Of a DNA stretch of 64,000 nt, positions 33,992 through 43,051 are shown in pieces. Position 1 is the stretch's first letter, and each line of letters starts with the position of its first letter. Source of the DNA: Paenibacillus glacialis (lineage in GTDB: Bacteria; Bacillota; Bacilli; Paenibacillales; Paenibacillaceae); assembly GCF_001637205.1 (NCBI RefSeq), contig NZ_LVJH01000025.1, positions 118,886 through 182,885 of the forward strand. The letters are read 5' to 3'. Below the pieces are notes generated by a model. That model made no database searches. It was not told where the DNA came from and saw nothing but the letters and a program-made list of their open reading frames with translations. A program made the position numbers and the translations under genes.

Positions 33992-35743
33992 TTATTGTTG
34001 CAATTCAACTTGGTGTAAGCTGAAAGGGAAATCCTTGTACGGCGAAATATCGAATCCTTGTGCTCTAGCATTCACCGCTGTCATGTTTGTTCTTTGGTAC
34101 ATAAAGATTACAGGAATATCCTTGTTCATCTCTTGATACATTTCTTTATAAATATCTTTACGCTTTTCAGTATCCATTTCTTTCTTACCAGTAGCCATCA
34201 ATTCATCGACTTTGGCATTAGAATACCCAACATCATTTTGTGCACCTTTTGTAATGTACACTGTGTTGTTAGGATCTGGTGTCAAGCCCCATGCAGCGAA
34301 GTACATATCGAAATTGCCAGCAGTTTTCTTATCGGTGATTGCATTGAAGTCTAGTGTTTCTGCAACAATTTCAATTCCTAACTCTTTGTAGTTAGCGGTC
34401 ATGATTGGAAGCAATGCTTCTACAACTGGATTACCAGCAGTAGCGGAGAAGTTGATTTTGAATTTCTCTCCATCCTTCTCACGAAGGCCATCTGCTCCAA
34501 CAACCCATCCTGCTTCGTCTAGCAATGCTTTTGCTTTTTCTATATCGAAGTCATACTTTTCGATATTCTCATCAGTAAATGCCCAAGATACTTTCGACTC
34601 AGGGATGTTAATTACATCCGCGTAAGGTCCGTAGATGCCTTTTACAATTTCTTCACGATTCAAACCATAAGTAAGTGCTTGACGTACTTTTGGATCTTGG
34701 AATTTCTTAAGCTTATGGTTAAATCCAATGTATCCATAACCATTGTTTGGAAGGATGTTGATATCTAAGAATCCTAGAGCTTTCAATTCATCAACGTTAT
34801 CTTCGGAAACGTTGATGTTATCCATATCTGTTTCACCAGATTGTAGCATCGCCATGTTCGTCGAATCTGTTGTTGTTTTGAAGATAACATTCTTAATTAC
34901 TGGAGTTCCTTTGAAGTAGTTCTCATTAGCTGCCAATACAATTTCTTGACCAGCTTTGTAACTTGTAACTTTGTATTGACCACTACCAAGTGGCTTACTA
35001 TTAAATTCTTTTACAGATGACAAATCACCTTGTTTGTATCCCTTACCATAGTAAGATTCAGGCAAAATGTATACAGTGCCCAATTCAACTGGACTCAACG
35101 CAGAATATTCTGTAAGACTTACTTCAACTGTATTGTCATCGATTACTTTGATACCAGAGATGTCACTTGATTTACCTTCGTTGTATTCTTTAGCACCTAC
35201 GATATGATAACTTAGTGGATCAGATTCACCATCATAGCTCTTATCAAGGAGCAACTTCATTGTAAACAAGTAATCGCTAGCTTTCATTGGGCTACCGTCA
35301 GTGTAAGTAACACCCGGTTTAAGATGGTACGTATATTTCAATCCGTCTTCAGATACATCAATTTTCTCAGCCAAGCTGTTCACATAGCTTCCGTCAGCTT
35401 TTACTTGTAGGAAAGAATCAAAAACTGAATAGTTTACATAATAGTCATAAGCCGTTTCCATAAACAGTGGGCTGAATACCCCTTTTGGATCTGTCATACC
35501 AACAATCAGTGTATCTTTACGGTTCTTAGCCAATTCTGGATTTAGAGATGCATCAGTTGCTTTGATTAAGCCACTTGATTGCTCTCCCTCAGCTGGAGTC
35601 TCAACAGGTGTTGTAGTATCCACCGTCTCTTTTGTTTTATTTGTTTCAGGGGCGGTCGCCTTTTTGTTGTCCCCTGAACATGCGGAGAGTACTACCGTTA
35701 GCGCTAACAAAAGCACTAACATTAAGTTCCATTTTTTTGTCAT
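33992..35743 (-). CDS. oppA: peptide-binding lipoprotein of ABC importer
   Basis: This is a 583-residue protein with a lipoprotein signal (LLLALTVVLSAC, lipobox Cys22), a Thr/Glu-rich linker (about 23-60) and an SBP family 5 domain with typical segments such as VEVSLTEYSAL, KPLGSGQYKVTSY and VRQALTYGLNREEI. It captures peptides outside the membrane and delivers them to OppBC. First gene of the importer operon, with ATG 35743 after a good GGAGG site. The substrate (nutrient or signalling peptides such as PhrA-like ones) cannot be told. Confidence 0.93.
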   Translation of the reverse strand: MTKKWNLMLVLLLALTVVLSACSGDNKKATAPETNKTKETVDTTTPVETPAEGEQSSGLIKATDASLNPELAKNRKDTLIVGMTDPKGVFSPLFMETAYDYYVNYSVFDSFLQVKADGSYVNSLAEKIDVSEDGLKYTYHLKPGVTYTDGSPMKASDYLFTMKLLLDKSYDGESDPLSYHIVGAKEYNEGKSSDISGIKVIDDNTVEVSLTEYSALSPVELGTVYILPESYYGKGYKQGDLSSVKEFNSKPLGSGQYKVTSYKAGQEIVLAANENYFKGTPVIKNVIFKTTTDSTNMAMLQSGETDMDNINVSEDNVDELKALGFLDINILPNNGYGYIGFNHKLKKFQDPKVRQALTYGLNREEIVKGIYGPYADVINIPESKVSWAFTDENIEKYDFDIEKAKALLDEAGWVVGADGLREKDGEKFKINFSATAGNPVVEALLPIMTANYKELGIEIVAETLDFNAITDKKTAGNFDMYFAAWGLTPDPNNTVYITKGAQNDVGYSNAKVDELMATGKKEMDTEKRKDIYKEMYQEMNKDIPVIFMYQRTNMTAVNARAQGFDISPYKDFPFSLHQVELQQ

Positions 35744-36441
35744 GCAAATTCTCCTCCTTTTAATAATTTCTAATATATATTATAAATATAATATATCCCC
35801 CAATTGTCATTAACCAACTCGGTTAACTGAAGCAAACAAGCTAGTAAACAATAATTACTTCCCTGAAACAATATACACATTTCAATAATGACCACAGGTC
35901 AATTTAAGGAAATATTTGTCCCTTGTATATTTTTTATGTAAGGTATATTAACACAATAAAATCAATTTATTTATTAATATAACCCAAATCTCATAATATT
36001 CCAAGCATTTTAATTTATAATATGTTCATATTTCTTTAAGCAGACTAATAATCCAAAAAAGTATGCTCATGCTTCAGCTTCTTTTCTATCACCTTATCTA
36101 CTCAGACGTAATTCAGGATGTCATAACATTAGCCGCTTATGACTGATTGCAAACGATCAAACGTCGTTCATGTTCATACTTAACCTAGTACACCACACTT
36201 TAAAATTATCAACACCATATTATTGACTAAACCTTGAGACAGACACAGAAATTAATTACCTTTGAATTGTCTGTGCCCTCTTTGGTACATTCACGTATCA
36301 ATAATTTCAATACGTCACTGAACATCGCCTTATAAATTAAAGGACTAACTGCTTCCGTCTATGGTCGCGCTTAATTCTTAAATCATTTCTTTTTGACCTC
36401 TAATTGGTTCATTCTCACTCACTTCTCCGTTGTTATGTGTT

Positions 36442-36493
36442 CTTCAGTACTCCTAAAGCCTATGTGCTTTAGGATGAGGGTCATACTGAAATC
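36442..36493. other. nested hairpin in gene-free region
   Basis: CCTAAAGC and GTGCTTTAGG pair across CTAT, and outside them TTCAGTA and TACTGAA pair. No T-run follows. It could be a small structured RNA, or a terminator remnant. Confidence 0.35.
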
Positions 36494-36994
36494 ATGACAC
36501 TACAAGTCTAGTCAATCTCTGTCCTGATCCATGAAGCGATCAGAAGCTACATTATATGTAGCTTACTTCAACTTCTATGTAAAAATATGATTATGTTTTC
36601 AATTGTAATTGAACAGCCAAATAGCCTCAAACATTGACATAACTCTCATATATAATGGAATCTATGAACTCTATCCATTCTTTACTTGTATAATTTTACC
36701 TTGGATGTGTGTCTAATTCAACATACTTCTACACAACCAGACAAATCTTATTTCTTTTACTAGGACCCATCTCGTTTAGATATTTTACTAAACGATAACA
36801 AATCTATCTAGATTTATTAACTTTGTTAACGTAAGACTACGTTAATGTATTAACACTTCACTGTATTTGATTACTTTCTACAACATACCTAACAAATAAA
36901 TGACGTATAATGTCATGTTATTGTTAGGTTAATGCATTAATTACATTAACAACATCCGTTTGTTTTTTTTACATTACTTACCCTATTCTCAAAC

Positions 36995-37092
36995 AAGAAG
37001 AAACAGTTACATCGGTTCCGAAGGCGGATATCCATCTCTTCGGAAATATAAGAATTAGATTATCAAGTGAAACTTATAACCTCTTATATTTA
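36995..37092 (+). repeat. family 2 palindromic repeat, copy 2
   Basis: It begins AAGAAGAAACAGTTACATCGG, passes TCTCTTCGGAAATATAAG and ends ATCAAGTGAAACTTATAA...CTTATATTT. It is clearly related to copies 3 and 4. It lies just before the DUF951 terminator. Confidence 0.8.
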
Positions 37093-37093
37093 C

Positions 37094-37131
37094 AAAAAAG
37101 ACTTGCTACAGTAATCTGTAGCAAGTCTTTT
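37094..37131 (-). terminator. terminator after DUF951 gene
   Basis: AAAAGACTTGCTACAG and CTGTAGCAAGTCTTTT pair over TAAT or ATTA. Read on the minus strand it runs into TTTTTTG. It lies about 95 nt after the DUF951 stop. Confidence 0.85.
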
Positions 37132-37226
37132 AAGTCAGGCATCTAGGCATCATCCAGATTAAGCACTCTTAAAGATCAATAATAATGGAATGCTTTCCAT
37201 TCCCCTCATATCCCCTCTATTAAACC

Positions 37227-37451
37227 TCAATTCAACGATTCTATTGATGTATCTGGTGGCAACGTGGAACGAAGGACCTTCTTCATATTTTTTTCAAATT
37301 TCACACGTGGAATGAGTACACTATGCTGACACCCGACGCATTTAATTCGAATGTCCATTCCCATACGAATAATCTCCATTTCATTGCTTCCACACGGATG
37401 CTGCTTCTTCATTTGTACAACATCACCTAATTGAAATACCTTACGTTCCAT
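37227..37451 (-). CDS. DUF951 family protein
   Basis: This 74-residue protein with FQLGDVVQMKKQHPCGSNE and CVGCQHSVLIPR matches DUF951, a small conserved family in Firmicutes with Cys and His that could bind zinc. Function unknown. The start is ATG 37451, eight bases after GAGGAGGG; its first 11 bases overlap the mscS stop. It is the last gene of DUF3343-mscS-DUF951. Confidence 0.88.
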   Translation of the reverse strand: MERKVFQLGDVVQMKKQHPCGSNEMEIIRMGMDIRIKCVGCQHSVLIPRVKFEKNMKKVLRSTLPPDTSIESLN

Positions 37452-38349
37452 CCCCAGTACCCTCCTCACGTTTCATGATTTCTAATTGTAACGCTTCCTC
37501 ATCCTCAATGGCTTGCCTTACATCCATCTGGATTTGACGTTCTACCCTTTCACGAGTCGCTGGTAAGCATTCTGCCACAATCCGAAGCGCATATTCACTT
37601 GTACTTAATGATTGGACACCTAACACATTGGGTGAAGAGATCATTTCAGGAGTTTTCTCATAGGTATCTACTAAAGCTTGTTGTATAAGTGTGATGCTCT
37701 GCTCAAGATTACGTTCATTCTTAATAGGGATATCTACAATCGCTAATGCATTCGATAACGAATAATTTGTAACAGTTGTAATCGCTCCATTCGGTAATAC
37801 GTATACTTCACCCGTATGGCTTACGATTCTTGTCGTACGAATTCCTATCATCTCCACGGTACCTTTGAAGGTGCCTGTCTGAATGACGTCTCCAACCGCG
37901 AATTGATCTTCTAATATGATGAAGAACCCTGTAATCACGTCTTTCACCACGCTTTGAGCCCCGAATCCAATAGCTAAACCTAGCACACCCGCTCCAGCAA
38001 GCAGCGGCGCAAGGTCAAAGTTAAACTCGGATAATACGATCAAGAACATAACGAAATTACATACCACCGTTATGGTGTTCTTAAGCAGCCCCCCTACCGT
38101 CACGAAGCGTCGAGGATTCATTCTTAGCTTACTATTCTCCTGATGTGACAACGTTTTGTCTATGACTTTATATACGATTTTAATAACCAAACGAGTCAGC
38201 ACAAATATAATAATTATTCTTACGGCTGCTAAGAGAACAACCATCCACATATCACTATCCGTTAGCCAATTCCACGCCCTGTCTTTAAAATTCAGCGCCT
38301 CCTCTATGACTTTCTTCGCATTCTCAGTTTCAGTCCCTGAATTCTGCAA
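37441..38349 (-). CDS. MscS-type small mechanosensitive channel
   Basis: This is a 302-residue channel protein with three to four N-terminal membrane helices. The glycine/alanine-rich pore helix (AGAGVLGLAIGFGAQSVVKD) is diagnostic of MscS. A cytoplasmic beta domain (FAVGDVIQTGTFKGTVEMIGIRTT) and alpha/beta end follow. It releases solutes on osmotic downshift. Start TTG 38349 after GGAGGAGG. Similar to B. subtilis YkuT; lies at the origin in many Bacillales. Confidence 0.93.
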   Translation of the reverse strand: MQNSGTETENAKKVIEEALNFKDRAWNWLTDSDMWMVVLLAAVRIIIIFVLTRLVIKIVYKVIDKTLSHQENSKLRMNPRRFVTVGGLLKNTITVVCNFVMFLIVLSEFNFDLAPLLAGAGVLGLAIGFGAQSVVKDVITGFFIILEDQFAVGDVIQTGTFKGTVEMIGIRTTRIVSHTGEVYVLPNGAITTVTNYSLSNALAIVDIPIKNERNLEQSITLIQQALVDTYEKTPEMISSPNVLGVQSLSTSEYALRIVAECLPATRERVERQIQMDVRQAIEDEEALQLEIMKREEGTGDGT

Positions 38350-38361
38350 GATTCCTCCTCC

Positions 38362-38619
38362 TTACATCTCGATGATTTCATAATGCTCTAAGTTGTTTTT
38401 TGTAAAGATGCCACGAATCTCTACCCGCTCTTGTTCAATGATGCTCTGCACGACAATCAAATCCTTCTCTGGAAAGAGAATAGATAGTGCGCAGCCTGCA
38501 GTAACATCTTTGGGTGTAGGAAATAAGTCAATTTCAATATCTGCATACTCCAGTAGCATTTCAGCTCTCAGTGCCTGCTGAGTGGAGTCAAATGCAATGA
38601 GAAGCCATTCCTCCATCAT
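38362..38619 (-). CDS. DUF3343 family protein
   Basis: This is an 85-residue protein with the DUF3343 pattern (LIAFDSTQQALRAEMLL, then ITAGCALSI-type text with Cys). Related small proteins bind or carry sulfur in partnership with cysteine desulfurase-like and TusA-like proteins in some clusters; here the desulfurase-like gene at 39930 is close but not adjacent. Function not known. First gene of the three-gene minus operon, 12 nt before mscS. Confidence 0.8.
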   Translation of the reverse strand: MMEEWLLIAFDSTQQALRAEMLLEYADIEIDLFPTPKDVTAGCALSILFPEKDLIVVQSIIEQERVEIRGIFTKNNLEHYEIIEM

Positions 38620-38781
38620 ACAGCCCCCTGTGTTTTATCTTAAATAGTGTCCGCTTATGCATTCAATAGGTTTAAATAGACATTATTCTACGCTTACCAT
38701 ATCCATACATGGGATCTGAGTATAAATAAATCATTTCATCCATATACTAGTACTACGATCCATACTGGAAAGGAAGATCAT

Positions 38782-39387
38782 ATGAGCCCTCTCACCAACC
38801 CATTCTCGCAACAACAGCTTTCTTGCTTAAAAATACCACATACGGACCCTGAAATCCATTCTGCTATCATTCATCGGTTGTTATTCCATCTCTCACAAGT
38901 CAAAGAGGGCCAGCCTGTTATTATTGTGTGTATTGGAACCGATCGATCTACAGGAGACAGCCTTGGTCCGCTCGTAGGCACTTCTTTATCTCGCTTTAAT
39001 AGTCATCTCTTCCGCATCTATGGCACATTGGATGAACCCGTTCATGCCGTTAACTTACAAGACACCATATCTTCTATTCATGAATTGTTTCATCAACCCT
39101 TTATCATCGGTATAGACGCCTGTTTAGGTCAATCCTCTAGTATAGGCTGTATACAAGTAGCTGATGGGCCTCTGAAGCCCGGTGCGGGTGTAAATAAACA
39201 ATTACCGCCGATCGGCGATATCCATCTGACTGGCATCGTTAACGTCGGCGGCTTCATGGAATATTTCGTATTGCAAAACACACGTTTAAGTCTAGTGATG
39301 CGCTTATCTGAAATTATCGCAACAAGTCTATACTCCGCGATTAAGGAATGGAAGTCTCACTCTACATATTTTGCTTTGCGAGAGTAA
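38782..39387 (+). CDS. yyaC: spore protease YyaC
   Basis: This is a 201-residue DUF1256-family protein related to the Gpr spore protease. Typical text includes VIIVCIGTDRSTGDSLGPLVG, GTLDEPVHAVNL and IGIDACLGQ. It is found only in spore formers and is probably made in sporulation; its substrate is unclear. AAGGAAG precedes ATG 38782. It is transcribed against its neighbours, and its last 26 bases overlap the 3' end of the DUF4446 gene in a convergent arrangement. Confidence 0.93.
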   Translation: MSPLTNPFSQQQLSCLKIPHTDPEIHSAIIHRLLFHLSQVKEGQPVIIVCIGTDRSTGDSLGPLVGTSLSRFNSHLFRIYGTLDEPVHAVNLQDTISSIHELFHQPFIIGIDACLGQSSSIGCIQVADGPLKPGAGVNKQLPPIGDIHLTGIVNVGGFMEYFVLQNTRLSLVMRLSEIIATSLYSAIKEWKSHSTYFALRE

Positions 39388-39862
39388 TAGCTTCCTTCTC
39401 CTCCGTCGATAAAGCGTGTTTAGATTCACCTTGTTCAAGCGATTTAGCATAGATATAGGAATTCTCCCGATTATATATTGAAGTAAGTACGACACCATCA
39501 GAATGATCATCCATGATTGCCACAGAGAAGCTTAGATCGCTACCCCTTTCTCCAAATGCATTATATCTAATTAGACCCACATGTCCTTTTACGGAATGTA
39601 GCTTATTCACGGTACTATCCAATATCACTCGCTGTTGTTTATGATCGTCTTCCATGCTATCTAATTGCATTTTCAGATCGATCAGCAGTGACTCTAGATT
39701 TTCTACTCCACTACCTGACATCATCATTTCGTATCTACGGCGCAATTTTTTTAATTTGGATAATTGCGATAACATCAAGATCAACAACATAAACACCACA
39801 AACATGATGACTCCAATAAATATAGCCAAATGTTCCTCAATTAAACCGTTAAGTTCCGACAT
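39362..39862 (-). CDS. DUF4446 family membrane protein
   Basis: This is a 166-residue protein with one N-terminal membrane helix (HLAIFIGVIMFVVFMLLILML), a coiled-coil-like stretch (about 35-95) and a DUF4446 domain with HVGLIRYNAFGERGSDLSFS. That last part is typical of the family. The function is unknown. It is conserved near parB in Bacillales. 3' end overlaps yyaC. Confidence 0.85.
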   Translation of the reverse strand: MSELNGLIEEHLAIFIGVIMFVVFMLLILMLSQLSKLKKLRRRYEMMMSGSGVENLESLLIDLKMQLDSMEDDHKQQRVILDSTVNKLHSVKGHVGLIRYNAFGERGSDLSFSVAIMDDHSDGVVLTSIYNRENSYIYAKSLEQGESKHALSTEEKEAITLAKQNM

Positions 39863-39929
39863 TGATGATTCATTTCCTTTCCTTAATCTAGACTAGGCTA
39901 TACATATTAAAGTTCTAGTCTATTCTCGT

Positions 39930-41075
39930 TTACATAATTCTTTCCATGGCTCTAATTAGAGAATCCACTTCTACTTCTGTTGTATTAACCCCTACACTTG
40001 CACGCACTGCACCACTTTGTTCTGTATGAACAGCATAATGGGCTAATGGCGTACAATGAAGTCCTGCTCGCACAGCAATTCCAAATTCACGATCTAACCG
40101 AAATGCAATTTCTGATGAATCATGATTATCCACTACGAAAGAAACAATACCCGTGCGCGGCATTCCCTTGTCTGGTCCTAATAAAGAGATGCCAGTGATG
40201 GGCTCTAGCCCCTCTAAAAGCCGCTGTGTAAGATTCCATTCATGAGTATATATCCATTTAGGAGTTAGCTCAATCACTTTTTCCACCCCTGCTCGTAACC
40301 CGGCAATTCCAGCAGTGTTGGGTGTCCCTGCTTCATAACGATCAGGTCGAACAGAAGGTTGTTCCTTCTCCTCAGATTGACTCCCAGTCCCACCATGTAA
40401 CAACGGATCCAGATCCATATGAGGGGCAATATAGAGCCCTCCCGTCCCCTGAGGCCCTAGTAAACCTTTATGCCCTGGAAAAGCCAATAGATCGATATTC
40501 ATGCGTTCTACATCTATATCAAGGATTCCTGCGCTTTGTGCGGCATCTACTAAAAGAACAGCTCCATGATGATGAGCTAATCTACCTATTTCCTCCACAG
40601 GCAGGATACTTCCTAATAAATTCGAACTATGATTGCACACGACTAATGATGTTGGTTGTTTCAATGCCATTTCTACATCCTTAAGGTTCAATTCACCTTT
40701 GTCGTTAACCTTTACATAATCAACAGTTATTCCAAGTGTTCTCTTCAAATATTCTAGTGGACGTCGAACAGAATTATGTTCCACCATCGTAGCAACGACA
40801 TGGTCACCCTCTTTTAACAATCCCTTAATCGCCATATTCAGTGCCATCGTCGTATGAGGTGTAAACGCAATATCATTAGCATTCCTGATATGAAATAATT
40901 TCGATAGTTGCAACCTAGTTTCGAAGAGCACTCGACTGGCCTTAACAGCCATCGTATGACTTCCTCTTCCGGGATTAGCGGCTGACTGTTCCATAGTGAT
41001 CTGCATTGCTTCGAGTACACCAGGAGGTTTAGGCCAAGAGGTAGCCGCATGATCTAAGTAAATAATTGAATCCAA
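39930..41075 (-). CDS. cysteine desulfurase-like class V aminotransferase
   Basis: This is a 381-residue PLP enzyme. It starts YLDHAATSWPKPPG, has VEHNS and DAAQS motifs and the PLP lysine in FPGHKGLLGPQGTGGLYI. The family (TIGR01977) resembles SufS/IscS. A Cys-containing loop near the end (GLHCTPLAHYAVHT) could carry persulfide. Sulfur donation is likely but its partner is unknown. Start TTG 41075 after GAGGAGGG. It follows parB with a terminator-like hairpin between. Confidence 0.9.
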   Translation of the reverse strand: MDSIIYLDHAATSWPKPPGVLEAMQITMEQSAANPGRGSHTMAVKASRVLFETRLQLSKLFHIRNANDIAFTPHTTMALNMAIKGLLKEGDHVVATMVEHNSVRRPLEYLKRTLGITVDYVKVNDKGELNLKDVEMALKQPTSLVVCNHSSNLLGSILPVEEIGRLAHHHGAVLLVDAAQSAGILDIDVERMNIDLLAFPGHKGLLGPQGTGGLYIAPHMDLDPLLHGGTGSQSEEKEQPSVRPDRYEAGTPNTAGIAGLRAGVEKVIELTPKWIYTHEWNLTQRLLEGLEPITGISLLGPDKGMPRTGIVSFVVDNHDSSEIAFRLDREFGIAVRAGLHCTPLAHYAVHTEQSGAVRASVGVNTTEVEVDSLIRAMERIM

Positions 41076-41098
41076 TCAGAACCCTCCTCTAAAAGCAG

Positions 41099-41144
41099 AA
41101 AAGCATATCCTTTTCCTATGATGGAAAACAAACCAGATATGCCC
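41099..41144 (-). terminator. terminator after parB
   Basis: GCATATC and GATATGC enclose TTTTCC/GGAAAA arms; on the minus strand the hairpin ends in CTTTTCTGC. It lies about 55 nt after the parB stop and before the aminotransferase gene. Confidence 0.5.
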
Positions 41145-41196
41145 TCTCTCAACCACTATTTTTCATGATCGAATTATCATAGAAATGTCTGTCCCT

Positions 41197-42045
41197 CTAT
41201 GCTTGTTGCAACAGTTCCAATAATCGTTCTAAATCTTGTTTGCTGTAATAATTCAATTCAATCTTGCCTTTATCTTCTTTATTATGTTTAATCTTCACCG
41301 TTGTATGGAATCGATCCCGAAGTGACTCTTCTAGATGATCAATATATGGATCCGTTTTCTTAGACGTCGGTTTTTGAGTTTCTACTGGTTTACGGTCCAA
41401 GTATTTCACCGTTTCCTCCAGCTCTCTTACACTCCACTCATTATCTACGCATTGTTTTGCTAATTGTTTAATGACTACTGGATCCTTAATCCCTACGATC
41501 GCTCTCGCATGACCCATAGTCAATGTTCCACGTGAAACATAATCCTTAACTTCTTCAGGCAATGCCAGTAACCGCAAGAAATTAGCAATATGAGATCTTG
41601 ATTTACCCACTTTAAGTGAAAGCTCTTCTTGTGTTAAAGAATATTGATCCATGAGCCCTTGATATGCAACAGCAATTTCCATAGCGTTTAAGTTCTCACG
41701 TTGCAAATTCTCAATTAATGCAATCTCCATGACCTGCTGATCAGTAAAGTTACGAACAACCGCCGGAATAGTTGCCTTTCCACAATATTGAGATGCTCGG
41801 AAACGACGTTCACCAGCAATAATTTCATAACCTTTAATAACACTACGTACGATAATCGGTTGAATGACACCATGTTGGCGAATAGACTCTGCTAATTCCT
41901 GTATTGCCTCTTCTTTAAATTCCTTACGAGGTTGATAAGGATTCGCACGTAATTGACCAAGTGAAATTTCAACAATCTTGTCATCATCATTAATAGATAG
42001 TGACGGGATTAAAGCATCTAGCCCTCTACCCAATCGCTTACTCAT
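41197..42045 (-). CDS. parB: chromosome partitioning protein ParB (Spo0J)
   Basis: This 282-residue protein has an N-terminal CTP-binding ParB domain with PYQPRKEF and GERRFRA, a central helix-turn-helix that reads parS, and a C-terminal dimerisation domain. It loads as a sliding clamp at parS and recruits SMC to the origin. It has a parS copy inside its own gene. The ATG 42045 start overlaps parA by 8 nt. It is the partner of the upstream parA. Confidence 0.97.
   Translation of the reverse strand: MSKRLGRGLDALIPSLSINDDDKIVEISLGQLRANPYQPRKEFKEEAIQELAESIRQHGVIQPIIVRSVIKGYEIIAGERRFRASQYCGKATIPAVVRNFTDQQVMEIALIENLQRENLNAMEIAVAYQGLMDQYSLTQEELSLKVGKSRSHIANFLRLLALPEEVKDYVSRGTLTMGHARAIVGIKDPVVIKQLAKQCVDNEWSVRELEETVKYLDRKPVETQKPTSKKTDPYIDHLEESLRDRFHTTVKIKHNKEDKGKIELNYYSKQDLERLLELLQQA
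41524..41539. promoter_or_regulatory. parS site inside parB
   Basis: TGTTCCACGTGAAACA matches the Bacillus parS consensus TGTTNCACGTGAAACA exactly. A parS inside spo0J is also found in B. subtilis, so its position is conserved. Confidence 0.93.
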
Positions 42046-42799
42046 ATGAGATCACTTCCTTTGCCAACTCTAGGTACGCTTCAGCCCCTTTAGAGCGAGG
42101 GTCATACGTTATGATCGATTTACCATGTGATGGAGCTTCGCTCAATCGAACATTTCTTGCAATTACAGTACGGTACACTTTATCTTGGAAATATTTCTTA
42201 ACTTCCTCAATAACTTGAATTCCTAGATTCGTACGGGCATCGAACATCGTTAATAGAACACCTTCAATTTGCAAAGAAGTATTTAGATGTTTCTGAACCA
42301 ATCGGATCGAGTTAAGTAACTGGCTTAAACCCTCTAAAGCGTAATATTCACACTGAATTGGGATAATGACAGAATCTGCAGCCGTAAGTGAGTTAATGGT
42401 TAGTATCCCTAAGGATGGTGGGCAATCTATCAAAATGTAGTCATATTTGTCTTTTACCAATTGTAACGATTTCTTAAGACGTAGTTCTCTAGATATGGTA
42501 GGCACCAATTCTATTTCTGCTCCAGCCAATTGAATTGTGGCAGGAATAATATGTAAACCCTCTACTTCTGTATGAATGATAGCATCTTTGGGATGAACTT
42601 CATTTATGATGACATCATATATACAATTCGCAACATCCGCTTTATTAATTCCAACACCACTTGTTGTGTTTCCCTGCGGATCTATATCAACTAGAAGCAC
42701 TCTCTTCCCTAAAGAAGCCATGCCAGCACCCAGATTAACGGAGGTCGTTGTTTTACCTACCCCGCCCTTTTGATTAGCTATGGCAATAATTTTAGACAC
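42038..42799 (-). CDS. parA: chromosome partitioning ATPase ParA (Soj)
   Basis: This 253-residue Walker-type ATPase starts with the deviant Walker A KGGVGKTTTSVNLG and has Walker B DYILIDCPPSLG. It moves origins with ParB and in B. subtilis also controls DnaA. Start GTG 42799 after GAGGTGA. Family 2 repeat copy 3 lies in the 252-nt spacer to noc. Confidence 0.97.
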   Translation of the reverse strand: MSKIIAIANQKGGVGKTTTSVNLGAGMASLGKRVLLVDIDPQGNTTSGVGINKADVANCIYDVIINEVHPKDAIIHTEVEGLHIIPATIQLAGAEIELVPTISRELRLKKSLQLVKDKYDYILIDCPPSLGILTINSLTAADSVIIPIQCEYYALEGLSQLLNSIRLVQKHLNTSLQIEGVLLTMFDARTNLGIQVIEEVKKYFQDKVYRTVIARNVRLSEAPSHGKSIITYDPRSKGAEAYLELAKEVISYE

Positions 42800-42909
42800 T
42801 CAATTCACCTCAATATATTATTGACTCTTCGTGTAGTTCGTGAGATATGGTTATACGGTATCGAAATTGGTTTATTGAGTTAGTTGGACTGAATCCTAAC
42901 TACTTCACA

Positions 42910-43011
42910 AGTAGAAACGGCTGTGCCGCCCTTTTTCAAGGACAGCACTCGTTTTAGCGGACATATAAGGAATAGAGTATCAAGTGAAACTTATACTTTC
43001 TTATATTTTAA
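42910..43011 (+). repeat. family 2 palindromic repeat, copy 3
   Basis: The head GTAGAAACGGCTGTGCCGCC is followed by CCTTTTTCAAGGAC and GTTTTAGCGG. The tail ATATAAGGAATAGAG ... CTTATATTTT is identical to copy 4 over 46 bases. It lies between noc and parA. Confidence 0.85.
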
Positions 43012-43051
43012 GAAAAAGCAGCTTAAATTGCCACTTCCATCTTCCCCCGCT

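Larger units (their letters stand above)
35744..37226. other. long AT-rich gene-free region
   Basis: About 1.5 kb without a supportable gene on either strand. It contains a nested hairpin at 36442-36493, a family 2 repeat copy at 36995-37092 and a terminator. No RNA gene is recognised. The base composition is more AT-rich than that of neighbouring genes. It may be a decayed locus or hold small untranslated RNAs. Confidence 0.5.
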
